A DNA stretch of 64,000 nt from Desulfovibrio fairfieldensis (lineage in GTDB: Bacteria; Desulfobacterota; Desulfovibrionia; Desulfovibrionales; Desulfovibrionaceae). Location: contig NZ_CP014229.1 in the NCBI RefSeq assembly GCF_001553605.1, positions 772,501 to 836,500 of the forward strand. The letters are read 5' to 3'. Made by a program: the position numbers and the translations under genes. The notes beneath the pieces were generated by a model that ran no database searches, was not told where the DNA came from, and saw only the letters and a program-made list of their open reading frames with translations. Shown piece by piece: positions 1 through 11,246 of this stretch (within the stretch, counting starts at the first letter, position 1; each line of letters opens with the position of its first letter).

Positions 1-2655
<2,655 letters not shown>

Positions 2656-2693
2656 AACTCCTTCCTTCCCTGTCAATTATATTTTGCCAAATT

Positions 2694-2810
2694 TTTTGGC
2701 AGCCATAGAGAAGAGGGTACACCCGATCCCATTCCGAACTCGGTAGTTAAGCTCTTCCTCGCCGATGATACTGCATAACGTCATGTGGGAAAGTAGGCCG
2801 CTGCCAAAAA
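2694..2810 (+). rRNA. rrf: 5S ribosomal RNA
   Basis: About 117 nt with the conserved core CCGAACTCGG and self-complementary ends (TTTTGGCAGC at the 5' side, GCTGCCAAAAA at the 3' side) that form helix I. It lies directly downstream of the 23S gene. The ends are inferred from helix I pairing. Confidence 0.93.
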
Positions 2811-2819
2811 TTGCTCGGA

Positions 2820-2860
2820 AGGCTCCCAGGACCAACTTCGTCCGGGGGGCCTTCTTTTTT
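2820..2860 (+). terminator. Rho-independent terminator of the rRNA operon
   Basis: A GGCTCCC arm pairs with GGGGGCC (one or two G-U pairs), with an inner GGAC/GTCC stem, followed by CTTCTTTTTT. It sits about 10 nt past the 5S gene, where an rrn terminator is expected. Confidence 0.85.
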
Positions 2861-3026
2861 ATAGGTGTGCTGTCCTCGCGCCAGCCGTTGGCCGTAGGCC
2901 TTACGGATGGCGACAGCAATTGCGTAGATGATCCATGATGTTAGTCTATGCTGTCTTCAAGCGTAGCTTCCTGTGTCGCAACGCTTGAAGCATCCGTACG
3001 GCTCGTTCCTCGCCTACGGCTGAGGC

Positions 3027-3071
3027 AACGTCATGTGGGAAAGTAGGCCGCTGCCAAAAATTGCTCGGAAG
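3027..3071 (+). repeat. 45-bp exact duplicate of the 5S rRNA 3' end
   Basis: Positions 3027-3071 repeat 2777-2821 exactly, 250 bp downstream. The copy covers the last 34 nt of the 5S gene plus 11 nt of trailer. The preceding bases differ, and no 5' part of a 5S gene is present. The roughly 165 bp between the first terminator and the copy holds inverted repeats (GCCGTAGGC near 2891 and GCCTACGGC near 3012) but no gene. It probably marks recombination between rRNA operon ends. Confidence 0.85.
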
Positions 3072-3110
3072 CCCCCCTCGCCGCTCTCAGCGCAAGGGGG
3101 GCTTCTCTTG
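3069..3110 (+). terminator. Second rrn-type terminator after the 5S fragment
   Basis: AAGCCCCCC (3069-3077) pairs perfectly with GGGGGGCTT (3096-3104), followed by CTCTTG. It stands directly after the duplicated 5S tail, at the same distance as the first terminator, as if it were the end of a different rRNA operon. Confidence 0.75.
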
Positions 3111-3174
3111 TCCGCTCTGTGCTGCCGCGCCTGCAAGACCCCCCAACTCCGCGAATTCCCGAACCAGCCCTCCG

Positions 3175-3218
3175 CTTCCTTCCTTCCTTCCTTCCTTCCT
3201 TCCTTCCTTCCTTCCTTC
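3175..3218 (+). repeat. Tetranucleotide tract, 11 copies of CTTC
   Basis: Forty-four uninterrupted bases of CTTC repeat. Such tracts slip during replication. It lies 137 bp upstream of the predicted start at 3355, so a length change would alter promoter or leader spacing and not the reading frame. A GC-rich palindrome (CCCCCGC near 3233, GCGGGG near 3245) follows. Confidence 0.95.
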
Positions 3219-3354
3219 GGTACGTGCACCTCCCCCCGCCTTATGCGGGGTGGACAACCACATGATGATCAGATACTGCGCTTAGATGTCCATTGCCGAA
3301 GAGCCGGAAATCCGGCGTGCCGTTCCGGGCAGTATTTGTGGAGGATTCAGGCCG

Positions 3355-3753
3355 ATGCGCGCCTTGCTCTTCGCCTGTGCTCTTTTCTGCCTTTTGACAG
3401 TTATCGGCATGCCCGCTGCCGCTTTTCAGCGTTTGCGCATTTTGCCGCCGGGCGAGGACGATTGCCTGATGGGCAGTATTGTTATTGAACTTGGCAGTAA
3501 TCTTAGTGCCGATTTTCCGAGCAAAGAGGAAATTCGAAAGGCTGAGAATCTGGTACGCGCGGAACTGGAGCGCGAAGGAATAGGAGACTTCAATTATTGC
3601 ATGAAAGTGAGCAGGACCGCTGCGGGAAAGATGATAATCATGCATGTGCGACCGCTTTCGGAATCCACGCCTGAGGAGGGCCTCCCGGAGCGGCGCGGTC
3701 ATATTTTTTACATTCAGAACGGCGTATTGCAGCGGATTGAAAAAAAACCGTAA
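3355..3753 (+). CDS. Small secreted protein of unknown function
   Basis: A 132-residue protein beginning with a clear signal peptide (MRALLFACALFCLLTVIGMP, predicted cleavage after AAA). The ATG at 3355 is chosen because GGAGG lies about 10 nt upstream and the hydrophobic signal starts there. An in-frame ATG at 3286 would add a charged extension in front of the signal. The mature part has one cysteine pair (the CLM and YCM segments), a central charged helix and a beta-like C terminus. No family was recognised. It stands alone between the rRNA operon and another unknown exported protein, with the CTTC tract in its upstream region. It is probably periplasmic. Confidence 0.75.
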   Translation: MRALLFACALFCLLTVIGMPAAAFQRLRILPPGEDDCLMGSIVIELGSNLSADFPSKEEIRKAENLVRAELEREGIGDFNYCMKVSRTAAGKMIIMHVRPLSESTPEEGLPERRGHIFYIQNGVLQRIEKKP

Positions 3754-4107
3754 CAGCCTGTTTGGAATGCTGCCAGCGGCGGCTTGCAACGGAGTTGCGT
3801 GGGCTCTCTGTTTGTCTCCTGAAAAGAGGCCCGGCAGCGTCGTCTGCGGGATTTTAGTACCATATCACAAGGGCGGGCAACGCGGATCATGTCCTCCGTC
3901 TCGTTGACTTTCTTTGGTTTTCCAGGCAAGCCCGAACTACAGGAACAATCTGGTGCCGCATTGGGCGACACGTGTCGCAAACCCGTAAGGGGTTATGCGC
4001 CGCCGCAGGCGGCGTGGGCACAGGAAAAAGCGTGTGCTTTGCTGTGCGATTCTTCACGCCGAGCCGATAGGCGAGGCGTGGCCTCTCACTCGTTGCAAGG
4101 AGGCTGT
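3754..4107. other. Intergenic stretch, no gene seen
   Basis: 354 bp between two unknown exported proteins. Open frames cross it, but they lack a ribosome site and signal features. A short GC-rich hairpin (GCCGCC/GGCGGC near 4000-4016) is visible. No promoter or terminator could be assigned with confidence. Confidence 0.5.
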
Positions 4108-4929
4108 ATGGCGCGTCTCGTGCTCATTTTGCTGATCCCGCTCGTGTGCCTGGCTGCCATTATTTACAAGCTGGCCAAGGCCCGGCGCGTTGTGTCGGCG
4201 GACGATATGCTGATTTCCGCCTATGCGCCTTCACTTGCCGTGCGTTGCCGTGAGGACTTCGACCTGCTTGACGCCCGCCGGACCAGGATTTTTCCCAGGC
4301 TGAGCGCCAGGATCATGAGAACCTACCCCGCAAATGTCTGGTATGGCCTGTATGCCAACGGCGCCGGGAATGAGGCGTGTCCGCCCGCCCGGATGATCGT
4401 TATTCTGGCTTTTACCTCGGGAACGCTCTCTTGGGCGTCGGATGCGGTTACCGGCGTGGTTGGTCTGCATCATGTCAACCTGCGCTATGATGAGCTTGAG
4501 GGCACGGGCACCACAGTGCTGCCCACGGCGGAGAACGACCCCTGGTTCAATGCGCACGAATCCGAGCCCTGGAGCCGTGGAAGCCTTGCCTACCGGATGA
4601 TTTTTCTGACCAAGAAAAACAAGCTTAAAATTATTGTCGATTATCGTGAGCCGGATATGCGCGCCCGACCCGGCGTGCCTCTCGCCGAGGACGACAGTGT
4701 GCCCCAGGACTTTGTGGAACGCGCCCAGGCTTCATTCCGGCTTATCAGAGGCAGCGGAGAAGCTCCTTTGCCCGGCGGTTCCGGTACGCTGCCTTTCTCG
4801 CCTCCGGAAGTGGATGACAAGCTGCTTGCGGATATGACCGGCATGCTGTTGCGCAAACAGAGCTTTTTTGAATATCTTTCGCTGTTTGCGGATGATGTTC
4901 GTGAAATCATTTCCTATTTCCGACGCTGA
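4108..4929 (+). CDS. Membrane-anchored protein of unknown function
   Basis: A 273-residue protein. The ATG at 4108 has AAGGAGG 5-11 nt upstream and begins a single N-terminal hydrophobic segment (about residues 3-20, ending before KLAKARR). The rest is therefore probably displayed on the outer face of the inner membrane, although no cleavage site is evident. An upstream in-frame ATG at 3889 has no ribosome site and would bury the membrane segment. The soluble part (residues 30-273) is mixed alpha/beta, with a proline-rich linker near 220-235 and a C-terminal helical region. No family was recognised. It is followed by a terminator, so it is probably monocistronic. Confidence 0.75.
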   Translation: MARLVLILLIPLVCLAAIIYKLAKARRVVSADDMLISAYAPSLAVRCREDFDLLDARRTRIFPRLSARIMRTYPANVWYGLYANGAGNEACPPARMIVILAFTSGTLSWASDAVTGVVGLHHVNLRYDELEGTGTTVLPTAENDPWFNAHESEPWSRGSLAYRMIFLTKKNKLKIIVDYREPDMRARPGVPLAEDDSVPQDFVERAQASFRLIRGSGEAPLPGGSGTLPFSPPEVDDKLLADMTGMLLRKQSFFEYLSLFADDVREIISYFRR

Positions 4930-5073
4930 AGTGTGATTTTTTCTCTAGGGGCTGTTTCTGACTTAGTTCTGTAGCCAAAGCGCGGCATGCCGTATGTTGT
5001 AAAAAGTCTTTTTAACCAGCCAGGGTTAGTGGCCGATTTGTAGATTCGTATTCTTCTTTCACGCAAGAAGCGT

Positions 5074-5111
5074 GAAGCCCGGCTGTTTCGGCAATCGGGC
5101 TTTCTTTTTTC
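5074..5111 (+). terminator. Rho-independent terminator
   Basis: AGCCCG (5076-5081) pairs with CGGGCT (5096-5101), followed by TTCTTTTTT. It ends the transcript of the 4108-4929 gene. The rest of 4930-5254 shows no gene and presumably holds the promoter of the next gene. Confidence 0.85.
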
Positions 5112-5254
5112 GCTGTTCCCTGTCGGGCTGTTTTACCGCGAAAACGGCGGCTGCCGCTGTGGACAGCTACCCTGCGATCAGATAAATGATTATTATGTCT
5201 TGAAAAGAGTATTGCAGTCCGGGACAGGCGGAGTCCCTGGACGGAGGAGACCCT

Positions 5255-6496
5255 ATGTTGCGCAGTATGCGCCGTTTCAGTTTGCTTCTGGCGGCGTTTA
5301 TTATTTTTTTCAGCCAGATCTCCGGCGCGGAGGTGCGTCTTTCCGGTGCGGGCAAACAACTCAGCGGGCATACCTTTGTGGGCGTCCGCCTCTGCGACCT
5401 GCGCCTGGCGGATACGGTCATCCGGGACATGGTGTTTGAAGACGTGGTCGCGGGCGGAGCGCATTTCCGCAACATTATTTTTGAAAACTGCCGCTTTTCG
5501 CGGGTGGATCTGAGCCATTCCACATTTGAAAATGTGGTGTTCAGAAATTGCGCTCTGGAGTCGGGAAAAAATGCCGACGACACGCTCGTGCTGACCACGT
5601 TCGAGGGCTCGTCCATGAAGGACGTGCTTTTTGAACAAAGCCGTCTGTACAGAGTCCGCCTGGCCGAACTTCAGGGGGCGGGCGGCAAGGTGTCGTTCAA
5701 GAAAATGACCGATATCGTGCCCGAAGAAAACTACGGGTTGTTGCTGTCCGGCCAGGAGCTCCGGATTTGTGTGGAAGATTCGCAGATCAGCGGCGGCAAG
5801 ATTAAAATCCACATGGCTGAAAAAAATAAAAGCTTCCTGATTGCGCGCAACAGTATTTTCAGCCGCTTTTCAGTCTATTGCGACGCCATCTTCATGCAGA
5901 ACTGCACCATCGCCGATTCCCGTCTGGGAGCCGCCGAGTTGATTGTGCGCGATTCCAGCCTGTCCGGTGCGGAGGTGCTCAGCACGGTCAAGGGCTATCT
6001 GGTCTATAATCTGTATTCCTCCGGCAAGGGCGGGGCGGGCAACAGCGCGCATGCTTTGGGCAAGGGCAAAATATACGTCCTGCACCGTGACCCGGCTCCG
6101 GCGCATTTGTCATTGGGCGGCGGCAACCTGGAAGCGCGGGACATTGTCCTGGCATCGCCGATACTGGGCAGCAAGGCCGGGGAAGTCACCCGGCGCCTGG
6201 ATTTGCGCAATGTGCAGATCAAAGGCGGCAGCTGGCGCTATTTGCGTCTGTTGAGCGGCCAATGGGAAAATGTGGTCATTGAGCCGCCTGTCATTGTGGA
6301 CAAAAGCCGTCTGGAAAATGTGGCGGCCTATAATCTGCAATTTCCCCAAGGGGAGCCCTGGAGTGAGGTTGAAGAGTCCGAAGGGCCTCTGTATTTTGGC
6401 GTGACGCGGCGGCCCACGCCCTTTGCCTGGGAAGAGGTGCATGTGCCCGAGCCCGAGGATTGGGGCATTGCCTGGCGTGTGATCGGCGGGCGGTGA
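5255..6496 (+). CDS. Exported pentapeptide-repeat-like beta-helix protein
   Basis: 413 residues with an N-terminal signal peptide (residues 1-24, hydrophobic core SLLLAAFIIFF, AxA-like site before EVRL). Residues about 30-110 show quasi-repeats of five with a central F or L and small flanking residues (F-x-N-C-R-F, V-D-L-S-H-S-T-F, V-V-F-R-N-C), typical of the right-handed quadrilateral beta-helix of pentapeptide-repeat proteins. Similar spacing recurs less regularly to about residue 350. The start has GGAGGAG about 8 nt upstream; a second ATG four codons later is possible. Its function is unknown. The fold often serves as a scaffold or DNA mimic, but the export signal argues for an envelope role. 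Confidence 0.75.
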   Translation: MLRSMRRFSLLLAAFIIFFSQISGAEVRLSGAGKQLSGHTFVGVRLCDLRLADTVIRDMVFEDVVAGGAHFRNIIFENCRFSRVDLSHSTFENVVFRNCALESGKNADDTLVLTTFEGSSMKDVLFEQSRLYRVRLAELQGAGGKVSFKKMTDIVPEENYGLLLSGQELRICVEDSQISGGKIKIHMAEKNKSFLIARNSIFSRFSVYCDAIFMQNCTIADSRLGAAELIVRDSSLSGAEVLSTVKGYLVYNLYSSGKGGAGNSAHALGKGKIYVLHRDPAPAHLSLGGGNLEARDIVLASPILGSKAGEVTRRLDLRNVQIKGGSWRYLRLLSGQWENVVIEPPVIVDKSRLENVAAYNLQFPQGEPWSEVEESEGPLYFGVTRRPTPFAWEEVHVPEPEDWGIAWRVIGGR

Positions 6497-6509
6497 GTCG
6501 TCCCGGAAA

Positions 6510-6565
6510 ATGTCACGAAAATGTCACCTTTTGCTTCTTGTCTGCCGTCCCGTGTGCTGTATGCT
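6510..6565 (+). promoter_or_regulatory. Pho-box-like direct repeat and promoter of ppk
   Basis: ATGTCAC occurs at 6510-6516 and 6521-6527, an 11-bp period separated by GAAA, which matches the layout of a PhoB box (two TGTCA half sites 11 bp apart). Downstream, TTGTCT (6538-6543) and TATGCT (6560-6565), 16 bp apart, form a plausible promoter. Placement in front of a polyphosphate kinase fits phosphate-starvation control. This is inferred from sequence only. Confidence 0.55.
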
Positions 6566-6635
6566 GAACAAGCGGATCATAACGGGCGGGGCCGTGCCTG
6601 GATCGTGCCTGTTCAACGCTCACTGAGGAGATCGT

Positions 6636-8801
6636 ATGTCCAAGGATGCCGTTGCAACCGGGTCCGTCGAGGTTGATGAAGGCCAAGCGGGGTGCTGCGC
6701 CGCGGCGATTGAAGATCTGAGCTGCCCGGATCTGTATCTGAACCGCGAGTTGAGCTGGCTGAAATTCAACGCCAGGGTGCTTGACCAGGCGCTGGATCCG
6801 CGTTTTCCGCTGCTGGAGCAGTTGAAATTTCTGGCTATTTTTCACAATAACCTGGATGAATTTTTCATGGTCCGGGTGGCGGGCATCGTGCAGCAGCACA
6901 AGAACGGTCTGCCCTGCGGCACGCCGGACAAGCTGCGCCCGGCCCGCCAGCTGGCGGAAATCCGCAAGCGGGTTCTGGCCCTGCAGGAAACAGCCTATAA
7001 GCACTGGAAAGAACTTTCACGCCAGTTGGCTAAAAAAGGCGTGCGCTTCCGGCGCTACAGCCAGCTCACGGAAAAACAGCGTAAATTTCTGGATGATTTT
7101 TTCCATACCGAAGTCTATCCGGTGCTGACGCCCCAGGCCATTGATCCGGCCCATCCCTTTCCCACCATTTCCAATCTGAGCATCAACTTTATCGTCCAGC
7201 TCCAGTGCCCGGACAATACCATCCGTTTTGCCCGGCTGCGCTGCCCCAGCAATGTTTCGCGTTTCGTCTTCGTGCCGCGCACCAAGGCGGCCAAGGATTA
7301 TGTCTGCCTCGGCCTGTCCAGCAACCTGCGCGACACGGACGTGATTCTGCTGGAGGATCTGATCCGCCAGTATCTGGAAACCCTGTTTTACGGCAACAAA
7401 ATTCTGGCCTGCGGCCTGTTCCGGATCACCCGCAATACGGACCTGGAGCTTGCCGAGGAAGAAGCCGACGACCTGCTGGAAGCTATCAGGGACCTGGTGG
7501 ACCAGCGCCGCTTCGGCGATGTGGTGCGCCTGGAGTTCGCCAGCGGGGTGAATCGCATGCTGGTTGATTTTCTGGCGCGGCATCTGGAGGTGAGGCCGTT
7601 TCAAATCTACAAGATCCGGGGGCCCCTGGCTTTTTCCCAGATGTTGCCGTTTTACGGCGTGGACAGACCCGGCCTCAAGCTGCCGCCGCAGCACCCCCGT
7701 CAGCCCGACATCTGCGGCATGGAAAGCATGTTTCCGGCCATCCGCGCCAAGGACAGGCTGCTCTACCACCCGTACGACAGTTTTTGTGCCGTGCTGGAAT
7801 TTATCCGACAGGCCAGCGAGGACCCGGACGTGATGGCCATCAAGCAGACCCTTTACCGGGTAGGCGCCAATTCGCCCATCGTGGGGGCGCTCATGGAGGC
7901 CCGGAGGCGCGGCAAGCAGGTCACGGCCGTGGTGGAGCTGAAGGCCCGTTTCGACGAGGAGCGCAACATCACCTGGGCCGAGGAACTGGAGGATGCGGGC
8001 GTCAACGTGGTCTACGGCCTCAAGGGCATGAAGATCCATGCCAAGCTCTGCCTGGTGGTGCGCAGGGAGGGGCGCGGCCTGACCTGCTACGCGCACATCG
8101 GCACAGGCAACTATAATCCCTCCACCGCCCGGATTTATACGGATATGGGCCTGCTCACGGCCGATCCGCAGATCTGCGCGGACATAACGGATCTTTTCAA
8201 CTACATGACCGGCTACGCCGTGCACGAACGCTATCAGCGCCTTCTGGTTTCGCCGGTCAATATGCGCCGGGGCCTGCTCTCGCGCATTGAGCGCGAAATC
8301 GAGCATCAGCGGGAGCGCGGCAACGGTCAGATCATCATCAAATGCAATCACCTGGTGGACGAAGGGCTGATCCGCGCGCTGTATCGCGCCTCACAGGCCG
8401 GGGTGCGCATTGACCTGCAGGTGCGCGGCATCTGCTGCCTCAGACCGGGCCTGCCGGGGGTGAGCGAAAATATCGACGTCACCTCCGTGGTGGGGCGTTT
8501 TCTCGAACATCCGCGCATCTACTGGTTCTGCAATAACGGCACGGACGAGCTGTACATGGGCAGTGCCGACATGATGCCGCGCAATCTCAACCGCCGCGTG
8601 GAAGTTCTGACGCCCGTGCTGGACAAGGAACTGCGCGACTATCTTCGCAATACTGTTCTGAAACTGCATTTGAAAGACACTGTGCAGTGCTACAGAATGC
8701 TTGCCGACGGTGAATATCTTCGCATCAAGTCCGGGAAAAAGGACAAACTTGTCAATTCTCAGGAGAGCCTGATAGAATTGTACAGTGCCTCTCAGAAGTA
8801 A
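6636..8801 (+). CDS. ppk: Polyphosphate kinase (PPK1)
   Basis: A 721-residue enzyme that reversibly polymerises the gamma phosphate of ATP into polyphosphate. The family order is intact: N-terminal helical domain with LNRELSWLKFNARVL (about residue 35) and FHNNLDEFFMVRV (about 69), the head domain, then two phospholipase-D-like catalytic domains. The histidine that is phosphorylated lies in GMKIHAKL (H468, equivalent to E. coli H435), and the second catalytic histidine lies in FLEHPR (H625). HIGTGNYNPSTARIYTD is also present. The length is close to the usual 690-720. The start has GAGGAG about 7 nt upstream. It is the first gene of a ppk-HD-ppx operon behind a Pho-box-like site. Confidence 0.97.
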   Translation: MSKDAVATGSVEVDEGQAGCCAAAIEDLSCPDLYLNRELSWLKFNARVLDQALDPRFPLLEQLKFLAIFHNNLDEFFMVRVAGIVQQHKNGLPCGTPDKLRPARQLAEIRKRVLALQETAYKHWKELSRQLAKKGVRFRRYSQLTEKQRKFLDDFFHTEVYPVLTPQAIDPAHPFPTISNLSINFIVQLQCPDNTIRFARLRCPSNVSRFVFVPRTKAAKDYVCLGLSSNLRDTDVILLEDLIRQYLETLFYGNKILACGLFRITRNTDLELAEEEADDLLEAIRDLVDQRRFGDVVRLEFASGVNRMLVDFLARHLEVRPFQIYKIRGPLAFSQMLPFYGVDRPGLKLPPQHPRQPDICGMESMFPAIRAKDRLLYHPYDSFCAVLEFIRQASEDPDVMAIKQTLYRVGANSPIVGALMEARRRGKQVTAVVELKARFDEERNITWAEELEDAGVNVVYGLKGMKIHAKLCLVVRREGRGLTCYAHIGTGNYNPSTARIYTDMGLLTADPQICADITDLFNYMTGYAVHERYQRLLVSPVNMRRGLLSRIEREIEHQRERGNGQIIIKCNHLVDEGLIRALYRASQAGVRIDLQVRGICCLRPGLPGVSENIDVTSVVGRFLEHPRIYWFCNNGTDELYMGSADMMPRNLNRRVEVLTPVLDKELRDYLRNTVLKLHLKDTVQCYRMLADGEYLRIKSGKKDKLVNSQESLIELYSASQK

Positions 8802-8826
8802 TGCCAACCCTAACGCCGACCAAACT

Positions 8827-9615
8827 ATGAAAAAAGACAACGACGAAAACAAAACACCGGCTCCAACGGCCACAACGGCCAAGCCCGCGCCCTCGGCCAG
8901 GAAGCGGCCTTCCCGCGCCAAAACCGGCGGTACGGCCAAGGCCGCATCGGCGCCCGCCGCTGCAAAGGCCCCCGCGGCCAAGACGCCGAAGCCCGTGGAC
9001 GGCGCTGCCGCGCATTGCCCGGTCGCGCCGGTGGACGTGGCCTACGAGCCCAGTCTGCCCGACGACCCGGTCTACACCGGGGCTCTGGTTCACGGCCGAC
9101 AGGTGGAGCACCTTGCCGCCGCGCTTTTCCGCGAGCTTGCGCCGCTGCACAAACTGGATGCCCCTTGGGATGAGCGCCTGCGCGCCGCCGCCCGCCTGCA
9201 CGATATCGGTTGGGTGGAGGGCCGGAAAAAGCACCATAAAACCAGCATGCGGCTTATTGAAACGGATCCGGCCCTGGTGCCGGATGAGACGGAACGTTCC
9301 CTGGTGGCCCTGCTGGCACGCTATCACCGGCGGGCCTGGCCTTCGCCCCGGCATCGGCGGTTCGCAGCATTGGGCAAGGATGATCGGAAATGCGTGCGGC
9401 GTCTGGCCGCGTTGTTGCGCTTGGCCGACGCCCTGGATTACAGCCGCCAGGGCCTGGTGGAGGACATCAGCGCCCGGATCGGCAAAAAGCGCGTGGAATT
9501 GTGCCTGCAGGCCAAGGCCCCCTGCCCGGAGGAAATGCGCCGGGCCAAGGTCAAGGGCGACCTTTTTGAAGCCGAGTTCGGCAGGGAGCTGCGCTGTTCA
9601 TGCCTGCCGCAATGA
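8827..9615 (+). CDS. HD-domain protein resembling the C-terminal domain of Ppx/GppA
   Basis: 262 residues from the ATG at 8827; a GTG at 8785 overlapping the end of ppk would add 14 residues, and neither has a strong ribosome site. Residues 1-75 are a Lys/Ala/Pro-rich low-complexity tail. The rest is an HD-type phosphohydrolase-like domain with RLHDIGW (metal-binding His-Asp), KHHKTS, ARYHRR and a LADALD segment, matching the C-terminal domain of exopolyphosphatases. It lies between ppk and ppx and overlaps the latter by 16 bp, so it is probably cotranslated and acts in polyphosphate or (p)ppGpp turnover. It could regulate Ppx and not be an enzyme itself. Confidence 0.8.
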   Translation: MKKDNDENKTPAPTATTAKPAPSARKRPSRAKTGGTAKAASAPAAAKAPAAKTPKPVDGAAAHCPVAPVDVAYEPSLPDDPVYTGALVHGRQVEHLAAALFRELAPLHKLDAPWDERLRAAARLHDIGWVEGRKKHHKTSMRLIETDPALVPDETERSLVALLARYHRRAWPSPRHRRFAALGKDDRKCVRRLAALLRLADALDYSRQGLVEDISARIGKKRVELCLQAKAPCPEEMRRAKVKGDLFEAEFGRELRCSCLPQ

Positions 9616-11246
9616 AGTCCCCGACCCATGCCGCCGTTCCCGCTGACCCGGCGGGAACAGGCGAAGCCCCCGGACCCGCCGTTCAGCCCGGCAAAGTGCT
9701 GGGCATTTTCGACCTGGGCAGCAACTCCGTGCGCCTGATGCTGGTGCGGGTGGGGCCGGTCAATGCCTCCTGCACGGTGCTCAATCAGGTTAAGCATATG
9801 GTCCGTCTGGGCGAGGGCGTGTTTCTGCACGGCCGCCTGAACGAGGAGGCCATGCAGCGCACTGTCCATGTGCTCCAGGGCATGGCCGGGATGTGTTCGG
9901 CTTACGGCGTTACGGATATTGTGGCCTGCGCCACGGCCGCCGTGCGCGACGCGGATAACGCCCCGGCTTTTCTCAAGCGGGTCCGGGAGCATACGGGGCT
10001 GACCTTCACTGTCATTTCCGGACGGGAGGAGGCGCGCCTGATCTATCTGGGCGTGGCCAGCGGCCTGGAATACAGTGAGGAAAACCGGCTGTTCATCGAC
10101 ATCGGCGGCGGCAGCACGGAGTTGATTGTGGGCAATTCCCACAATTTCTCCAATCTGGATTCCGTGAAAGTGGGCTGCGTGCGCCTGAGCAACCAGTTTT
10201 TCGGCGCGGACGACGGCCCGGTATCCGCGGCGCGTTACCGCCAGGTGCAGGACGCCATCCGCAATCAACTGCTGCACGCGGTCAAGCGCATTGAAGGTTA
10301 CGACCTGGCCGAGGCCGTGGGCAGTTCCGGCACCATCCAGAACCTGGCAGCCATGGCCGCTGCCGCCGACCAGCCTGGACTGGGCAAAAAAGCGCCGGAA
10401 GCGCGCTTTCTGACCTATGACAAATTGTTGCCCCTGGCGGACAGAATCCGAAATTGCACTCTGGAGGAGCGCCGGGCTCTGCCGGGCATCAATCCCAAAC
10501 GGGCCGACGTCATCGTGGCCGGAGCGGCCATTGTCCAGACCCTGATGGAAGAGCTGGGCGTGGAGAGCATCAGCGTCAGCAACCGCAGCCTGCAAAACGG
10601 CATTTTGCTGGACTATCTGATGCGGACCCGGCCCGATGTCTTCCCCGAGGGCATTCCCACGCGGGAGCAGAGCGTGCTGCAACTGGGCCGCCTCTGCCGC
10701 TTTGAGGAGCGCCACTCCAGCCACGTGGCCGATCTGGCCCTGATGCTTTTCGACAGCGCCGCCAGCCTGGGGCTGCACAAAGGCGGCAAGGGCCGTCGCG
10801 AACTTCTGCGTTACGCGGGCCTGCTGCATGACGTGGGCATTTTCATTTCCTTTGAGAACCACCATGCCCACAGCCATTATCTGATCCGGAACAAGGAACT
10901 GCTGGGCTTCACGGATGAGGAAATCGATGTGCTGGCTGCCACGGTCTATTTTCACCGCAAGCGGGCTTCGCCCAAATACGAAATTTTCGCGCAACTCGCT
11001 CCGGCCCGGCAGGAGGCCGTGCGGATTCTTTCCCTTTTTCTGACCCTGGCCGAGCGTCTGGACAAAACCCATTGCCAGTTGGTGCGCGCGGCGGAATTTC
11101 AACGCCGGGGCAAAAAACTGGAGCTCCACATCAAAACCGTGGCCGCCTGCCCCATGGAATTGCGCGAAATGGAGCGCAGCCGCAAACTGCTGCACAAGGT
11201 GCTGGGGGAGAAGGTGGGCGTTCGTCTGGTACCGTGTGACGTTTAA
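9600..11246 (+). CDS. ppx: Exopolyphosphatase / pppGpp phosphatase (Ppx/GppA family)
   Basis: 548 residues. The actin-like ASKHA fold is marked by the phosphate-1 loop GIFDLGSNSVRLMLV (about residues 36-50), SGREEARLIYLGV (about 140) and the phosphate-2 loop FIDIGGGSTELIV (about 165). An HD domain follows, with LLHDVGIFI and HHAHSHYLI at about residues 408-430 and the YFHRKRASPKYEIF signature of long Ppx proteins. It removes terminal phosphate from polyphosphate or converts pppGpp to ppGpp. The start ATG overlaps the preceding HD gene, and an ATG at 9612 is an alternative. The last codons and stop lie inside a perfect 44-bp palindrome. Confidence 0.95.
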   Translation: MPAAMKSPTHAAVPADPAGTGEAPGPAVQPGKVLGIFDLGSNSVRLMLVRVGPVNASCTVLNQVKHMVRLGEGVFLHGRLNEEAMQRTVHVLQGMAGMCSAYGVTDIVACATAAVRDADNAPAFLKRVREHTGLTFTVISGREEARLIYLGVASGLEYSEENRLFIDIGGGSTELIVGNSHNFSNLDSVKVGCVRLSNQFFGADDGPVSAARYRQVQDAIRNQLLHAVKRIEGYDLAEAVGSSGTIQNLAAMAAAADQPGLGKKAPEARFLTYDKLLPLADRIRNCTLEERRALPGINPKRADVIVAGAAIVQTLMEELGVESISVSNRSLQNGILLDYLMRTRPDVFPEGIPTREQSVLQLGRLCRFEERHSSHVADLALMLFDSAASLGLHKGGKGRRELLRYAGLLHDVGIFISFENHHAHSHYLIRNKELLGFTDEEIDVLAATVYFHRKRASPKYEIFAQLAPARQEAVRILSLFLTLAERLDKTHCQLVRAAEFQRRGKKLELHIKTVAACPMELREMERSRKLLHKVLGEKVGVRLVPCDV

